A DNA stretch of 64,000 bases from assembly GCF_001429505.1 (NCBI RefSeq), contig NZ_LMJW01000011.1, positions 96,344 to 160,343 on the forward strand, read 5' to 3'. The stretch's first letter is position 1, and each line of letters begins with the position of its first letter. Origin of the DNA: Allobosea sp. Root483D1 (lineage in GTDB: Bacteria > Pseudomonadota > Alphaproteobacteria > Rhizobiales > Beijerinckiaceae). This document shows, piece after piece, positions 62,299 through 64,000 of the stretch. The translations under genes and the position numbers were made by a program. The notes under the pieces are model-generated. The model searched no databases and was not told the origin of the DNA. It worked only from the letters and a program-made list of their open reading frames with translations.

Positions 62299-63134
62299 AC
62301 TCCTTCTTGCGAACCTTCGCGCGCAATCGCGGCGCGCTGATCGGGCTGTGCATCCTCGGCATGGTCGTCGCGGTCGCCATCCTCGCCCCGCTGCTCTATC
62401 CGGGCTCGCCCTGGCGGATGGTGCACCGGCCGTTCCTGGCCCCCTTCGTGCTCGACCGTGCCCCGCTCGGCTCCGACACTGTCGGGCGCGACATCCTCGC
62501 CGGGCTGGTGCATGGCAGCCGCGTCTCGCTGCTGATCGGCCTGGTCTCGACGCTGGTGGCGCTGCTCGTCGGCGTGCCGCTCGGGGCGATCTCCGGCTAT
62601 TTCGGCGGCTGGGTCGATACGGCGCTGATGCGGATGACCGAGTTCTTCCAGACGATCCCCTCCTTCGCGCTCGCCATCGTCATCGTCTCGATCCTGCAGC
62701 CCTCGGTCGCCTCGATCGTGCTCGCCATCGCGATCGTCAGCTGGCCGCCGGTGGCGCGCCTGGTTCGCGGCGAGGTGCTGAGCGTGCGGACACGCGACTA
62801 TGTCCAGGCGGCGATCGTCACCGGCCTGCCGGTCCACAAGATCATCCTGACCGAGGTGCTGCCCAATGTCGTCTCGCCGGTGATCGTGCTGGCCTCGCTG
62901 ATGACCGCGACGGCGATCCTCCTGGAATCCTCGCTTTCCTTCCTCGGCCTGGGCGATCCCAATGTGATGAGCTGGGGCTACATGGTCGGCTCCGGCCGCA
63001 GCCGCGTGCTCGACCAGTGGTGGATCAGCTTCATCCCGGGCACGGCGATCTTCGTCACGGTGCTCGCTCTGAACCTGATCGGCGAGGGCCTCAACGACGC
63101 CTTCAACCCGAGCCTGCGCGCGAGGCGGGCATGA
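62295..63134 (+). CDS. Dipeptide-type ABC transporter permease (DppC-like), second operon
   Basis: 279 residues, GTG start overlapping the dppB-like stop (GTGA). SFLRTFARNRGALIG, LGSDTVGRDILAGLVHGSRVSL and LSFLGLGDPNVMSWGYMVGSGR mirror the protein at 15752. ATGA overlap with the ATPase gene. Confidence 0.92.
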   Translation: MNSFLRTFARNRGALIGLCILGMVVAVAILAPLLYPGSPWRMVHRPFLAPFVLDRAPLGSDTVGRDILAGLVHGSRVSLLIGLVSTLVALLVGVPLGAISGYFGGWVDTALMRMTEFFQTIPSFALAIVIVSILQPSVASIVLAIAIVSWPPVARLVRGEVLSVRTRDYVQAAIVTGLPVHKIILTEVLPNVVSPVIVLASLMTATAILLESSLSFLGLGDPNVMSWGYMVGSGRSRVLDQWWISFIPGTAIFVTVLALNLIGEGLNDAFNPSLRARRA

Positions 63135-64000
63135 GCGCGGCACAGGCGGGCGAACCCGTCCTCTCCATCCGCGACCTCTCCGTCGCGCTACCGGGCGGCG
63201 GCGACCGGGCCCATGCCATCCGCGATGTCGGCTTCGAGGTCCGTCGCGGCGAGACGCTCTGCATCGTCGGGGAATCCGGGTCAGGCAAGTCGATGACCGC
63301 CCATGCGGTGATGGGACTTCTGCCGCAGGGGCTCTCGGTTGGCGCCGGCGAGATCAAGCTGGCTGGCCGGATGCTCACCACCTGCTCCGATCGCGAATGG
63401 CGCGGCATCCGCGGCCGGGAGATCGGCATGATCTTCCAGGAGCCGATGACCTCGCTCAATCCGGTGCAGCGGGTCGGCGACCAGATCGTCGAGGTCTTCA
63501 AGGCCCATGGCGTGCTGACACAGGGCGAGCGTCGCGCCAAGGCGCTGGCGCTGCTCGCCGAGGTCGGCCTGCCCGAACCCGAGCAGCTGCTGCGGGCCTT
63601 CCCGCACCAGCTCTCCGGCGGCCAGCGCCAGCGCGTGATGATCGCGATGGCGGTGGCGCTGGAGCCGCATCTCCTGATCGCCGACGAGCCGACCACGGCG
63701 CTCGACGTCACCACGCAGGGCCAGATCCTCAAGCTGATCGCCAGGCTCCAGCGCGAGCGCGGGATGAGCGTGCTGCTGATCACCCATGATTTCGGCGTCG
63801 TCGCCGAGATCGCCGACCGGGTCGTGGTCATGCATCAGGGCCGGGTCGTCGAGAGCGGGCCGGCCGAAGATGTCCTCGAGCGCCCGCAGCATGCCTACAC
63901 CAGGGCGCTGCTGGCTGCGGTGCCCTCGCTGACGCCGCCGCCCCCCACCGTGCTCGACGGGCAGCCGATCGCGCTCAGCGTCGAGGGCCTGCGCAAGACC
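63131..64000 (+). CDS. Dipeptide-type ABC transporter ATPase, probably DppDF fusion, 3' end outside window
   Basis: 290 codons up to the window edge with no stop. First cassette complete: Walker [10 protein letters not shown] at about 47-55, [18 protein letters not shown] (Q-loop), [33 protein letters not shown] and ITHDFGVVAE. The frame runs on past the DppD-type end ([16 protein letters not shown]) into ALSVEGLRKT, the beginning of a second cassette as in the fused protein at 16588. So it is most likely a fused ATPase cut by the window end. Confidence 0.9.
   Translation, partial: MSAAQAGEPVLSIRDLSVALPGGGDRAHAIRDVGFEVRRGETLCIVGESGSGKSMTAHAVMGLLPQGLSVGAGEIKLAGRMLTTCSDREWRGIRGREIGMIFQEPMTSLNPVQRVGDQIVEVFKAHGVLTQGERRAKALALLAEVGLPEPEQLLRAFPHQLSGGQRQRVMIAMAVALEPHLLIADEPTTALDVTTQGQILKLIARLQRERGMSVLLITHDFGVVAEIADRVVVMHQGRVVESGPAEDVLERPQHAYTRALLAAVPSLTPPPPTVLDGQPIALSVEGLRKT

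Overview
The window looks like chromosomal DNA of a high-GC alphaproteobacterium of the order Hyphomicrobiales. Bosea or a close relative is my best guess, which is inference from overall GC, tight ATGA-type gene overlaps, an IalB-family protein, many solute transporters, and short mosaic intergenic hairpin repeats. No rRNA, tRNA, CRISPR array, phage or insertion sequence was seen. Almost all of it is uptake and catabolism of amino-acid-like, peptide-like, sugar and organosulfur compounds, plus one iron locus.

Layout. 1-855 is the 3' part of a gene for a Tae4-like type VI amidase effector with an unusual C-terminal extension. 897-1643 encodes an IalB-like periplasmic protein. 1938-11534 (minus) is a long catabolic run: a saccharopine-dehydrogenase-like protein, an M81 (MlrC-like) peptidase, a YtcJ-like amidohydrolase, an oligopeptide-type ABC importer without ATPases, an aspartoacylase-like deacylase and a type II dehydroquinase. 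A divergent Lrp/AsnC regulator sits at 11655. An IclR gene (12088-12891) diverges from a complete dipeptide-type ABC operon plus M20 peptidase (13109-19624). An EamA exporter and a PAS-PAS hybrid histidine kinase follow. 22647-29365 (minus) is a ribose-type sugar ABC operon with a TIM-barrel isomerase and a terminal LacI repressor gene, whose probable operator lies inside the operon promoter. 29695-30762 is an octopine/nopaline-dehydrogenase-family gene.

30767-46211 is the most interesting block. It holds two CMD/AhpD-fold proteins, a LysR regulator, a flavin monooxygenase, a tripartite tricarboxylate transporter (TctCBA), a flavin reductase, three luciferase-like FMN monooxygenases, a GNAT acetyltransferase, a polar amino acid ABC transporter whose permease and ATPase are fused in one polypeptide, and two tandem binding proteins. 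The acetyltransferase + NtaA-type monooxygenase + cystine-type ABC combination resembles the Bacillus yxe/ytm systems that break down S-substituted cysteines, so I read the block as an organosulfur (cysteine S-conjugate) scavenging system with several unfamiliar parts.

46257-47933 is leuA with a possible leader-peptide attenuator. 48292-54635 is a siderophore-use locus (AraC, TonB receptor, esterase, binding protein, DUF2218-SIP reductase) without inner-membrane permease genes. 54647-58120 (minus) encodes a DadA-like oxidase, an unassigned Rossmann protein and an acetylpolyamine-amidohydrolase-like deacetylase. Divergent from it, 58268-64000 carries a GSA-aminomutase-like aminotransferase and a second dipeptide-type ABC operon parallel to the one at 13109-18195. 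Three separate peptide-class ABC loci each have a hairpin between the binding-protein gene and the first permease gene.
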